Program-made: the position numbers and the translations under genes
Assembly: GCF_038096175.1 (NCBI RefSeq)
Contig: NZ_CP151101.1
Coordinates: forward strand, 248,001 to 312,000
Source of the DNA: Nostoc sp. UHCC 0302
GTDB lineage: Bacteria > Cyanobacteriota > Cyanobacteriia > Cyanobacteriales > Nostocaceae
Direction of reading: 5' to 3'
Length of the DNA stretch: 64,000 nucleotides
The notes under the pieces: model-generated
Told to the model about the DNA's origin: nothing
The model's input: only the letters and a program-made list of their open reading frames with translations
Databases searched by the model: none
Shown here: positions 9,001-16,612 of the stretch, piece by piece
Position numbering within the stretch: the first letter of the stretch is position 1
How the letters are laid out: each line of letters begins with the position of its first letter

Positions 9001-10828
9001 CTGATACCCGATCTAAATACTCAGACTGTTGTTCTGGAGTTCCGTAAATTTTTAGAATTTCGATTTCCGATTCTAATGCCTCCAATGCAGTCACTTGATT
9101 ATTAATCACGCCCACACTTATACTATCGCTCATGTGTATGGCGATTTGCTCAAAGGGTGGTTGTTCCCCGTCAATATAAAATGACTGTTTCTTCTCCTTG
9201 ACAGTAGGAGCGTAAGCATTTTCGGGCTGATTTCGATACTCAGCTTCGGCTGTAAAATTTGGATACTTGCTTGCTAACGCTACGCCAATGCAGTCACCAT
9301 CAAAATCTCTTGCCTGACGTTGTGATTCGGTTTCTAGTGGTGCTGTTTCGCCCTGCTGGAGTCTCGCTTTGATGCGTTCTAGGTCTTCATCATTAACAAC
9401 AATAATTCCTTTTAAACGTGTTCCGTCTGGGGCTAAACAATCATCAATAATTTTATTGGTAGATATACATAAACCATTAGAGTTAAGAAACGGAGAGCGA
9501 AAATTAAGAATTTTTTCTCCATCATCCAGCCAAGGTACGCAGATTTCCCCATTTTTCAAATCCTTGGATGGAATAATCATAGCTCTGTCAAAGGTTAGAG
9601 TCCGTCCCAAAGCGATATCCCGCCACTCACCCTGGACGAACTTAGCAAGTTCTTTCCTCATCTTCTCTGTTTCTAAAAGCTGATTGTGACCTCCCACTAA
9701 ATCAGCTTTGATGAGTTTGTACATCAATAAATCATCTTTCGCTGATTTATCATGTTCATCATCATTTATTTGCAATTCTTCTTCAGCTTGATTCCTAGTA
9801 AATAGTTCTAATTGTTTAATTAATGAGCCATCAGCAATTTGCTCAGTAATTTGTTGTTCTAAGGAGGTTTTTTGTTCTTTAATGAAGGCTTTACGTTTCT
9901 CGTATTTCTCACAGTAAAGTTGAGCTACTTTCCTCGGATCATTCTGAGTTTCGGCTAGTTTCTGAGCTTGTGCCTCTAGCTCCTCAGCAAAATCTTTAAT
10001 TCCTTGAGGAAATGATGCTAACAGTTGAGATATCGCAGTTTTACCTTGCTCTGATTGGGATTTTTCTCCTAACCAAATTTTCTGCTTATATAATCCTGGT
10101 TGTATCTGCGGCTTGGATGGGCCATTAGGACGATCTTTATCTGTACCTTTAAAGCTAGATAGCGGAATAATTAAATCAATTTTGGGTTCGTTATTGGTGT
10201 CAGCATATTTTATTTGAGCAAAATTATATGGTCTTAAAGTTCCTTTCCCAAATCGGTATTTAGTATCTTCTCCATCTCCTTCTCTCCAACCAAAGCGGTG
10301 CTGGATTACACGATAACTTTTATCAGATTGCTCTTCTCTTTTAATTAAGCGATCGTACAGTTGTGTAGAAATTTGCCCATAACAGTCACCCACCAATTTA
10401 AAAGCAACTTGCTTGTCAAGAATTCCTCCATTGTCACCTTGAGCTTCAGTAGAGTCATCTACAATCAAAATATTTAACTCTTCATGTATTGAATTTTTAC
10501 ACGCTCCTAGAAAAATTGAACCGTAAGCACCTCTATCTTTTCTATCAGGACATAACTTTTCAATTCCTTCCAAACATTCTGGAGACCCGTACAATAATCG
10601 GGTTTTAGAAGATAATAACAGTGTATGCCCATTGGGATGATTTCTTAAATCTTCTGGTGTACTATATTCATCTATATGTCCAAAAGAAAACTGTTGATCT
10701 GGAAAGTAAAATTCTAGTAAAGTATTATCTAATTTTTCAGTTAAAATTGAATGAGGGTTCTTATTATTTACATCAGTATAAATCCATTGATTTAGTCTGG
10801 TATTAAAGTGTGGGAAGTGCAAAGACAT
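6071..10828 (-). CDS. Predicted two-barrel (DPBB) RNA polymerase-like protein, RdRP/QDE-1/YonO type
   Basis: A 1585-aa protein. Residues 508-512 (9293-9307) read DFDGD within QARDFDGDCIGVAL, the metal-binding loop of double-psi beta-barrel RNA polymerases (beta' NADFDGD; DbDGD in eukaryotic RdRPs). The flanks also fit the single-chain RdRP pattern. NFRSPF (442-447) stands where RdRPs have RNPC, VGVINN (572-577) where they have LGxIxNxH, and AVDLFK (677-682) where they have AVDxxK. The first barrel is suggested by DNGGILD (132-138), GKGTLRP (194-200) and PLSSFKG (222-228). Helical linkers occupy about 280-345. A duplicated beta module of about 90 aa follows at about 1088-1230, and the C-terminal domain is of unknown role. 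The likely activity is nucleotide polymerisation (RNA or primer synthesis); template and role are unknown. It is divergent from the gene at 10866 and followed by the TPR gene. Confidence 0.78.
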   Translation of the reverse strand: MSLHFPHFNTRLNQWIYTDVNNKNPHSILTEKLDNTLLEFYFPDQQFSFGHIDEYSTPEDLRNHPNGHTLLLSSKTRLLYGSPECLEGIEKLCPDRKDRGAYGSIFLGACKNSIHEELNILIVDDSTEAQGDNGGILDKQVAFKLVGDCYGQISTQLYDRLIKREEQSDKSYRVIQHRFGWREGDGEDTKYRFGKGTLRPYNFAQIKYADTNNEPKIDLIIPLSSFKGTDKDRPNGPSKPQIQPGLYKQKIWLGEKSQSEQGKTAISQLLASFPQGIKDFAEELEAQAQKLAETQNDPRKVAQLYCEKYEKRKAFIKEQKTSLEQQITEQIADGSLIKQLELFTRNQAEEELQINDDEHDKSAKDDLLMYKLIKADLVGGHNQLLETEKMRKELAKFVQGEWRDIALGRTLTFDRAMIIPSKDLKNGEICVPWLDDGEKILNFRSPFLNSNGLCISTNKIIDDCLAPDGTRLKGIIVVNDEDLERIKARLQQGETAPLETESQRQARDFDGDCIGVALASKYPNFTAEAEYRNQPENAYAPTVKEKKQSFYIDGEQPPFEQIAIHMSDSISVGVINNQVTALEALESEIEILKIYGTPEQQSEYLDRVSEHYQKLLETENYLINPLPIREEYKPYIKDFIALANSPRTDEIISQAMEKNRSLYRIMIEEACYHNQIAVDLFKSSKKPEMGLIKENSRYLYRQVDYIKGKKNKSTYLNSGIRTTGYSPVELIINQTNKYFQQSQLESRPIVQFHDLFKGVEFTPQQRFNALAAKSEFDRLFNTAVSMEKRRESERGPSAIIQTQQGAKLEITNLTYYDHPLIWKAQSINLKLETDKRSQKLLALAQINSEIGDDGQTLYRRLGTVSPQSVEENNLKPGMATSNASVVEFRPELTKGQTRLMFQQAYKFAEEFRASIPEHERLSAASAAWSVGAARQDELEDKQSGKSSIQKKTPNFVFAAFGDEIISRLNQMQFAELRVGTLGNEANNFKDKAWNQDEKYPIEIRASHHPPEHERHALRLVFVQDGDGEYKEFAPLEPRTGQLPIGTKAQANVLPGETYTANATISLTGTDPIEFTIREIKKFAHAEKVFHAQEVMLEIGTVPVPDETVKIKLDGRVLGELDADSVKQLQAFNYIKDGNPLNLKLTTISESKNYACLIAESPNGNLLKIDKINSYDYKGKIFHDAEYRKVILEVPPLKTRDAVFLNGEPLGVLHFKKDKEALKQLGVLNFGRLTPVPAKLQSNISTTMMVKIDPTTVEYPKTWVKENQVFSQQIVNQEQQEAIEKTAPILDKIKERPTILFATPEDKMLGLTQLVVDNHKIEAVTKWLNGKNIALTPVPREDVPLETKKGLAVFNLVNSSIPESVKKAMLNKFGDVIESQEQYQEKVRTLPDRPKHLLPPQPQVIEISEPKVQPIKSNYSSNEQAVASVEKSQSLTIDNLREWYAAADKLGKPEAYKQRIVEVANAFKTGTQLSPQATAAMTKDKQDLEAISRLTQIAQKVGMVWGQPARDGFTFVNGKTYDLSFNAQTKDLALAQKNGEVILSLESGKVQINKVTSEVLQTFENANTQLDKALAQNQEQDVELQS

Positions 10829-10865
10829 AATTTTATTTAATCATTGAAGTTTTTAGGAGTTTTAT

Positions 10866-11399
10866 ATGTCAAGAATTAAACGCTGGGTCAATATGCACCG
10901 GAAAGAATTTCATCCAGACGGGACGTTAAAAGATGAGGCTAGACAACAAATGTTATCTGAGGGAATGAATGAGGGAGCAATAGATAGTTATGCTCGTAGA
11001 TGTAAGGCTCAGTACGATGAGTGGAAGCACCTGGACGAAATAGATCCAGAACCTTGGACTGTTTATACTGCCTACGATTTCTTCACCCCTACAGAAAAGC
11101 AGCAGTTCAACCCAGACGGCACTCTTAGAGCCGAATACGTTGAATCTGAACTTAGAAACGGGACTAGTCCGGGGTGGCTAGAAGAAATGGAAAGGCGCAA
11201 GAAGATTGAGGTTGATAGCTATAATCGCGTATCAGAGCGAGAAGCAGCATTAGGCATCAATTTTGGTGAGCAAGAAATGAATAGACTACGTGCTTCGAGC
11301 CAAACATACGTAGAACGTTTGAAACAAATGGAAGTAGACTTGAAAAACAACGAAGAACCCAGTACACTTCCGTTTGATAAGGATACTTCTTGGTTTTAA
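10866..11399 (+). CDS. Hypothetical protein with duplicated FxPDGTL motif
   Basis: A 177-aa hydrophilic, mostly helical protein with a good AGGAG about 8 nt before the ATG. The unit EFHPDGTLKDEARQ near residue 15 recurs as QFNPDGTLRAEYVE near residue 81, so the protein appears to contain two copies of a small helical module of about 65 residues. The C-terminus is charged and may be a coiled coil. The gene is divergent from the polymerase-like gene, with only 37 bp between starts, so a shared control region is likely. No known family is recognised. Confidence 0.75.
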   Translation: MSRIKRWVNMHRKEFHPDGTLKDEARQQMLSEGMNEGAIDSYARRCKAQYDEWKHLDEIDPEPWTVYTAYDFFTPTEKQQFNPDGTLRAEYVESELRNGTSPGWLEEMERRKKIEVDSYNRVSEREAALGINFGEQEMNRLRASSQTYVERLKQMEVDLKNNEEPSTLPFDKDTSWF

Positions 11400-11421
11400 G
11401 CTATATATTTAAGATTTTTAG

Positions 11422-11462
11422 AAAGCTGAAAGTTTTGTCATCGTGATACTTTCAGCTTTTTA
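11422..11462 (+). terminator. Rho-independent terminator
   Basis: A 12-bp perfect stem (aaagctgaaagt at 11422-11433 and actttcagcttt at 11448-11459) has a 14-nt loop and ends in a T run. It lies 22 bp after the stop of the gene at 10866-11399 and probably ends that transcript. Confidence 0.85.
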
Positions 11463-11476
11463 ATGCTCCTGCCTTG

Positions 11477-11851
11477 TCAGTTGGCTTGCCGTTCTATAGC
11501 TGGAGGGATTACCCCAGGCGATCGCACAACTGACTTGTTGGAAGCGGCGGCAAGGAACGCAAACATTCCTAAAATAGCGAACGATGTAATAAAAACTTGC
11601 TGTACGGTGGCAAATACCGACTTGTCTTTTTCCCTCTGGACAGCAATGCGATGGATGTTTTGTTGATATAAGGAGAAATACAAATATTTCAACACTTTCT
11701 CACACAAGGCAGGGTCTTCGCCAGTTTGTACTTTCTGGCACAGGAGAATTTCTAGATATTCTCGGCGGCGATCGCAGTTAGATAAATCTTTTTCATCCGG
11801 CAGTTTTACTTGAGTTGTATTGGTGGGTTTATCAATACCTAATAAAGTCAT
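11477..11851 (-). CDS. Small single-span membrane protein
   Basis: A 124-aa protein. The N-terminal two thirds are soluble and helical with several cysteines. One hydrophobic segment (about residues 86-107, VFITSFAILGMFAFLAAA) is followed by a short basic tail. An AAGAAGG lies about 8 nt before the ATG. It is convergent with the gene at 10866, the terminator at 11422 lying between them. The function is not recognised. Confidence 0.65.
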   Translation of the reverse strand: MTLLGIDKPTNTTQVKLPDEKDLSNCDRRREYLEILLCQKVQTGEDPALCEKVLKYLYFSLYQQNIHRIAVQREKDKSVFATVQQVFITSFAILGMFAFLAAASNKSVVRSPGVIPPAIERQAN

Positions 11852-11891
11852 ACTATGGCCTTCTTTAATTGTTGAGTTAGTTGAGGAAACA

Positions 11892-11917
11892 GGTGTAGTT
11901 GAAAAATCAACTACACC
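11892..11917. repeat. 11-bp inverted repeat upstream of the small membrane protein gene
   Basis: ggtgtagttga and tcaactacacc are perfect reverse complements separated by AAAA. The hairpin lies 40 bp upstream of the minus-strand start at 11851, so it could be an operator or a leader hairpin for that gene. It has no T tract and is unlikely to be a terminator. Confidence 0.5.
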
Positions 11918-11986
11918 CTACCGTGCTTCTTGAAAAATGGAACTCTATATCTAACTTAAAAAGTTTAAATATGCTTTCAAAAAAGA

Positions 11987-12031
11987 ACTAGCAACTTGAG
12001 TACTGAAAAAATCAAAACTCAAGTTGCTAGT
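11987..12031 (-). terminator. Terminator hairpin of the minus-strand EF-hand gene
   Basis: A 14-bp perfect stem (actagcaacttgag at 11987-12000 and ctcaagttgctagt at 12018-12031) has a 17-nt loop. Read on the minus strand it is followed by TTCTTTTTTG. It lies 19 bp after the stop of the gene at 12050-12460. Confidence 0.8.
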
Positions 12032-12049
12032 AAAGTTTGAGAATGTATG

Positions 12050-12460
12050 CTATATTTCCCAGTCCAAATCTTCAGTTGGAGATGGAGATAAAACCTGTGC
12101 TTTGGGTGGTGGTTGGGGTGTATCCGCAGAGAGTGGGTTCGTCCCATCCTGAAATATTTCCTCAGATAAAGTGCGCCCATCGCCGTCAATGTCGCTACTC
12201 AAAAAATACTCTAAAACCTGCGGTGGCGCACCATCATGAGCCGCTTGTGCTAATAAACTTTTAATGAATTCGGGAGATGCCTCACTATCAGCGAGAACCT
12301 TTAAGGTTTGTTCGGCATCTTGGAAGGTCATCTGGGAAATATTTTTCACACCCGCTTCTTCCCAGACATCGCCAAAATACTGACGATATTGCTGATTGAA
12401 GTCTTGCTCTTGGGCAAATTGGACTAATTCTTGTACTTGTAATTGTGTCGTCTCTGACAT
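12050..12460 (-). CDS. Small protein with EF-hand/TSP3-like calcium loop
   Basis: A 136-aa soluble protein. The segment DIDGDGRTLSEE followed by GTNPLSADT (about residues 90-113) matches the calcium-binding loop of EF-hand, dockerin or thrombospondin-type-3 repeats (DxDxDG...E then GTxPxxxDT). The N-terminal 85 residues are helical and acidic, and the C-terminus is Pro/Ser-rich. It may bind calcium, but only one clear loop is present. It has its own terminator. No signal peptide is seen and the role is unknown. Confidence 0.7.
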   Translation of the reverse strand: MSETTQLQVQELVQFAQEQDFNQQYRQYFGDVWEEAGVKNISQMTFQDAEQTLKVLADSEASPEFIKSLLAQAAHDGAPPQVLEYFLSSDIDGDGRTLSEEIFQDGTNPLSADTPQPPPKAQVLSPSPTEDLDWEI

Positions 12461-12599
12461 ATCAATTGACTAAGGTTAATTGTTCGCGTTTATTGTTTGA
12501 GCCAACCATCTTGAGCAACTGTTGTAACAGTGAAAGTTGTTTAATGACAAAATTCAAAACACACCATTAACTTCTGAAATATTCCAGATTTTTTTACTG

Positions 12600-14462
12600 C
12601 TAACCCTTCAAAAATAGAGTTATAAACAATATCGATATCATTCCCCCAATCAAATAAATTAAATTCCAATTATTTTGAGATACATCGGTATAGAAGACTC
12701 TTTCATATCCATCAAGAATACTCTGAATTAACAAGTTAGCTTTTAACAAATCATTATTCAATGATGATGTTCTTTTTATCTTACCCAGCCCAGGAAATTT
12801 GCATTTAGTAAAAACATTTTTGTTGTAGCAGTTACATTGGGCTATAAGGAGAGCAGGTAATTTTTTCCTTTGGGTTTCTGATTTCTGCCAACAGAAGTCA
12901 TCGGCTACATCTGCACCCATTTTTGAAAGCAATACTAAATTTTCAAACGAGTATTTTGATAGTATCAATTGACTCAGAGCCTTGGCATTGGGATTACCAT
13001 TGAGGTTCTCTGTCGGCTGTATTCCACCACCAAAGACGATTTGAAAAACCAAAACGATGAGTATCATTAAGGGAGCGACACTAGGATTGGGAGCGAGCGC
13101 ACTGACAATCAAACCCAACAACATACTGCCAAACGATGCTAGAAACAGGGTAAAGTACATTGCTCCTGTATTAGTATCAGCCCCAGTCACGTCAACTGCT
13201 GATAGCATCAAATAAAGTAGCACCAACGATTGGTATAAAGCGAGTACAAATGCTAGAACCAGCTTAGACATAAGATAGGGTGCTAGTCCTAAACCCACAC
13301 TTCGCTCTCTTTTGTAGATTGGTCTTTCCTTTGCGATCTCTGGCATCATTGCCAGGGAACCAGACATAATCGCCATTACCACCACCACGAACAGCATGGA
13401 AATGGCTTGCCCCGCATTCCCGGTTTTGCTACTGAACAAGTCAGGTTTCCACAGTAGAAAATTGAGTGAACCTAATATTGGCGCTCCCAACAGCATTAAT
13501 GCCAAGCTCAACTTATTTTTGAGGAGAATTGAGAGATTGCGTTGGCACAATACCACAAGCTGCTCTCTCAAATTGGGTTTAACTGGCGTGGGCGCTTGGT
13601 TCTGTTGTGGTAGCGATTGCAGGCGTTCGCTAATAAATTTCTTGTAGTACCCCGATGATTTAAACCGTTCTTCCCATTGCTGCGCTGAGAGTTGATGCTC
13701 TACTTTGTGATAGATTGCATCAAAATCTTGTACCCCAAAATAGTTTAACGCCAACTTAGGCGGCCCTACATATGCTAACCTTCCACCTTTAGCAAGGAAG
13801 ATTACTTGATCTGCGATCGCTACATTCTTAGTAGCATGGGTAATTAGCACTACAGTACTGCTGACATCTGCTAGAGAACGCAACAACGACATGATTTGTA
13901 ACTCTGTTCCTGGGTCTAAACCTGATGTGGCCTCATCCAGGAAAAACAAACTGGGGTTAGAGAGAAGTTCCACTCCAATGCTTACTCGTTTGCGTTGACC
14001 CCCACTAAGTTGCTTGATAGGGACATTCTTTCGCTCCAACAGATGCAGCTGTTGTAGTATTATTTCTACCCATTGCTGCTGTTTGCTAATTGATAAAAAG
14101 GGTACTCGAAGCTGGGCAGCAAAAATCAACGCTTCCCAAACAGTCAAGTCAAGATGAACTATATCGTCCTGGGGAACATAACCGATGAGGTTCTTGAATG
14201 AGTCATAGTTCTTGTACAGGTCAACACCGTTAACGAACACTTTTCCCTTGGCGGGTCGTTGGCCGTTGAGTGCATCCATTAAAGTTGACTTCCCGCCACC
14301 ACTCACCCCAGCAATCACAATGAACTCGTTAGGCAAAAACGACAGCGAGATTTCATTAAGTAATGTTGTTGAGGCGAGTATAGGGTGGCTATTTTTTCGC
14401 AAGTCTATGGCATCTAGCCTGAGTCCTGCTCTTGCTCGATTTGAATCTCTACGAATCTCCAT
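12600..14462 (-). CDS. ABCG-type ABC transporter, fused ATPase and permease
   Basis: A 620-aa half-transporter with the ATPase first. The Walker A is GVSGGGKST (about residues 53-61), the signature LSGGQRKRVSIG, the Walker B SLFFLDEATSGLD, and the switch His is in LITHATK. Residues from about 310 form an ABC2-type membrane domain with about six spans, including IMSGSLAMM and LILIVLVFQIVFGG, and a large loop before the last span. The ATPase-then-permease order and GxGLAPY/FGGGIQP-like features fit the ABCG/White family found in many cyanobacteria, here without the usual N-terminal FHA domain. It probably works as a dimer exporting an unknown hydrophobic substrate. Confidence 0.92.
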   Translation of the reverse strand: MEIRRDSNRARAGLRLDAIDLRKNSHPILASTTLLNEISLSFLPNEFIVIAGVSGGGKSTLMDALNGQRPAKGKVFVNGVDLYKNYDSFKNLIGYVPQDDIVHLDLTVWEALIFAAQLRVPFLSISKQQQWVEIILQQLHLLERKNVPIKQLSGGQRKRVSIGVELLSNPSLFFLDEATSGLDPGTELQIMSLLRSLADVSSTVVLITHATKNVAIADQVIFLAKGGRLAYVGPPKLALNYFGVQDFDAIYHKVEHQLSAQQWEERFKSSGYYKKFISERLQSLPQQNQAPTPVKPNLREQLVVLCQRNLSILLKNKLSLALMLLGAPILGSLNFLLWKPDLFSSKTGNAGQAISMLFVVVVMAIMSGSLAMMPEIAKERPIYKRERSVGLGLAPYLMSKLVLAFVLALYQSLVLLYLMLSAVDVTGADTNTGAMYFTLFLASFGSMLLGLIVSALAPNPSVAPLMILIVLVFQIVFGGGIQPTENLNGNPNAKALSQLILSKYSFENLVLLSKMGADVADDFCWQKSETQRKKLPALLIAQCNCYNKNVFTKCKFPGLGKIKRTSSLNNDLLKANLLIQSILDGYERVFYTDVSQNNWNLIYLIGGMISILFITLFLKG

Positions 14463-14880
14463 AGCTCTGGGAGATTAAATTTTGTTATTTTGGTTGCATT
14501 GGGCAGATGATACAGCAATTAAGCCAATAAATCATCTACTGCGGTATTGAAACAGACTCCGTGATTGTAAGAGCCAGCGCCTGCAAAGAGAAACACCATT
14601 CAAAGCAAAACCCTTACATTTGTTAGCTTTGGCGATGTTAGACAGAATGTCTGTCTAACATCAGACAGCATTAGTAGCAACAGTTGTCGTACAAATGCAA
14701 ACTACTCTAAATCCCTTGACCAAGCCCCGTTGGGGCGGGGTGTGGGGTTGCAGGTTGGAAATAGCCCCAACAAGCTTCTTCGTTACAAGCCCTGTTTTTT
14801 CACTCTGGTTTGCATTGGTCAGAGTTCCAAGCTCAGTCCAATGCCGTCTTCACTACACCCAACACCCTACCCCCAACACC
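14463..14880. other. Intergenic region with hairpins and GC-rich repeats
   Basis: The region lies between parM (ending) and the ABC transporter gene (starting), both on the minus strand. It contains a strong hairpin at 14634-14662, a small gccccgttggggc hairpin at 14724-14736 and C-rich near-repeats (ccaacaccctaccccc) around 14856-14883 of the type scattered through Nostoc genomes. No coding frame is supported. Confidence 0.55.
14634..14662. promoter_or_regulatory. 13-bp perfect hairpin, possible operator
   Basis: gatgttagacaga (14634-14646) and tctgtctaacatc (14650-14662) are perfect reverse complements with a 3-nt spacer. There is no T tract on either strand, so it looks more like a binding site or processing hairpin in the parM-ABC transporter interval than a terminator. 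Confidence 0.5.
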
Positions 14881-16110
14881 CTATTTTTGGCTAGTAGTGA
14901 TATAACCATTCCTTTGCCAAATCTCCGTGTCTGATTTAGAACTATTGAATGGTTGAACATAATAATCAGGAACTAAGGGTTTGTCTTGGCGGTCATAGCT
15001 AAATTCATGATCCAAAAACTTGATATGGCTAATATGGGATGCCCAAACATCGGCGATCCTATCGCCTAATCCCATTGTGTCTAAATATTTAGGTAGTTCC
15101 ATTGCGCCATTCCAACAAATGGGGATGCCTTCACAATCAAAATGTTCGGTTAGCTCTTGGCGTATAAAGGATGCTGTCCCACCACAAACTAAGATTTCAT
15201 CCATTTGGGCAATATTTCTCAACCAGCGCCATAAAGCACGGCAGTACTCTTTGCGAACTATCGGTAAAATCCGACAAAACAACTCTACATCAGCATTGAT
15301 TTCTTCGATTTTGGTTTTGCGTGATAGAAACCGCAGTGCATCAAAATTGTTATTCGTGGTTTCGGCTAAAGCTGAAATTAGGCGTAAGTCATCTTTTGAT
15401 AAACCAACAGCAGTACGTTCTACAAACTGATGCACTACCCAATTCATCCCTAAATCTGTAGATTCAGATTTTATTGCATTCCCCTTGTGGGACAGAATAA
15501 AACTGGCATTACGATAGCCTAACATCAGCATTCCTATACTCTTTTGGAAATAGTTTATGTTGACGTTGCGACTGCGATATGCCATTATCCCCGCCCCTTC
15601 TGGACTGACATCAAAGCTACGTAATTTTGCTTTTAACCTCCCTGTTGGCGTGATTATTCCTGTTTTTAAGTTCTGTGCTAGTTTTGCTCTGAGCGTTTGC
15701 CCATCCGACGCTTCTCCCACTGGCAACAACAAATGTACATATAGCTCTATATCTGGGTTTTTCACTCCCAGCCGCCGAATTGCCAACCATAACATAGCTG
15801 CTACTTTCGGTAAGGCATATTGATACTTCAAATCTCTAATAGCTGATGTCCCCGCAAACATACTTCTGGCTAATGCTCCCAGGACATAGTATTCTTCCCC
15901 AATTCCTATCCATACCGTCGTATCTTGTACGAGTTGATTTGACAAATATTCTATTGACTCTACCCCTAAATCCGCTATTTCTGGTTCCATTGCTAAAACT
16001 ATTGGAACCCCATCTGGATAAATCTGTGCTATCCCCTTCTGGGAACTTGTCCCTAAATCAATCGTTATCGCAACTTTTGTTTGTCTATTAGAATTATTTT
16101 TTTTATTCAT
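14881..16110 (-). CDS. parM: ParM/StbA-like actin-family ATPase
   Basis: A 409-aa protein from the ATG at 16110, which overlaps the stop of the upstream gene (ATGAATAA) after a GGTGA ribosome site; an earlier TTG is possible. Near the start, TIDLGTSSQKGI is the phosphate-1 loop of the actin/Hsp70 fold. EILVCGGTASFI near residue 300 is the adenosine motif. In between, LHLLLPVGEAS-type strands fit plasmid ParM proteins. ParM polymerises into filaments that push plasmid copies apart, tethered by ParR on a centromere. The pairing with a ParR-like gene supports the call. This segregation actin probably keeps the plasmid stable. Confidence 0.8.
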   Translation of the reverse strand: MNKKNNSNRQTKVAITIDLGTSSQKGIAQIYPDGVPIVLAMEPEIADLGVESIEYLSNQLVQDTTVWIGIGEEYYVLGALARSMFAGTSAIRDLKYQYALPKVAAMLWLAIRRLGVKNPDIELYVHLLLPVGEASDGQTLRAKLAQNLKTGIITPTGRLKAKLRSFDVSPEGAGIMAYRSRNVNINYFQKSIGMLMLGYRNASFILSHKGNAIKSESTDLGMNWVVHQFVERTAVGLSKDDLRLISALAETTNNNFDALRFLSRKTKIEEINADVELFCRILPIVRKEYCRALWRWLRNIAQMDEILVCGGTASFIRQELTEHFDCEGIPICWNGAMELPKYLDTMGLGDRIADVWASHISHIKFLDHEFSYDRQDKPLVPDYYVQPFNSSKSDTEIWQRNGYITTSQK

Positions 16111-16612
16111 CTTCACCCCCGTTTTGTTTGTCCCAGCCAAACATCCGCTTAATGTCGGTCATCTCTTGATAGTTTTGCGAGGAAAGAAATTCATTGTCAT
16201 CGTCATCGTCATCGTCATAGTCTTCATCTTCAGTAGAACTTATTTGCCCATTTCCCGAAGTAACCCCTAAGACGGATAGACTATCTGATGCCACTATGTT
16301 TGATGCTTGCATTGATATATTTGATGTCACCACTAGCGGGTCTGGTGCTATCCCACAAGTTCTCCGAATTACACTAATTTGTGCTTCTAGTTGACTAATT
16401 GCCCAAATGCCAATCTGTCTTAATTCTTCTCCCCTCAGCCCCGAAGAAAACAAGGCAAGAGGTAGCCAGTGTTTTTTTAGCGTCGATGTAATTGTTTCCG
16501 AATAATCTTCCCTCAATTTTGAAGGCTTTGACCTCAAGTAATCAATTACTTCTGCATCTGCACTGTCACTCGGTCTTCTAAATGACACTACTCTATATCT
16601 AGAATCATTCAT
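16103..16612 (-). CDS. parR: ParR-like centromere-binding adaptor
   Basis: A 169-aa protein immediately upstream of parM, overlapping it by 8 nt. The N-terminus (YRVVSFRRPSDSADAEVIDYL) fits a ribbon-helix-helix start. A helical region follows, then a low-complexity acid run (about 8 aspartates near residue 135), and the C-terminus ends in DIKRMFGWD, a short amphipathic tail like those with which ParR binds ParM filaments. It would bind repeats in the adjacent 1-kb region and probably repress its own operon. Gene order here is parR then parM, the reverse of plasmid R1. Confidence 0.7.
   Translation of the reverse strand: MNDSRYRVVSFRRPSDSADAEVIDYLRSKPSKLREDYSETITSTLKKHWLPLALFSSGLRGEELRQIGIWAISQLEAQISVIRRTCGIAPDPLVVTSNISMQASNIVASDSLSVLGVTSGNGQISSTEDEDYDDDDDDDNEFLSSQNYQEMTDIKRMFGWDKQNGGEDE

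Noticed and set aside
14695-14934. 79-aa plus-strand frame over GC-rich repeats
   Set aside because: It runs through repeat DNA and into the 3' end of parM on the other strand; no coding character.
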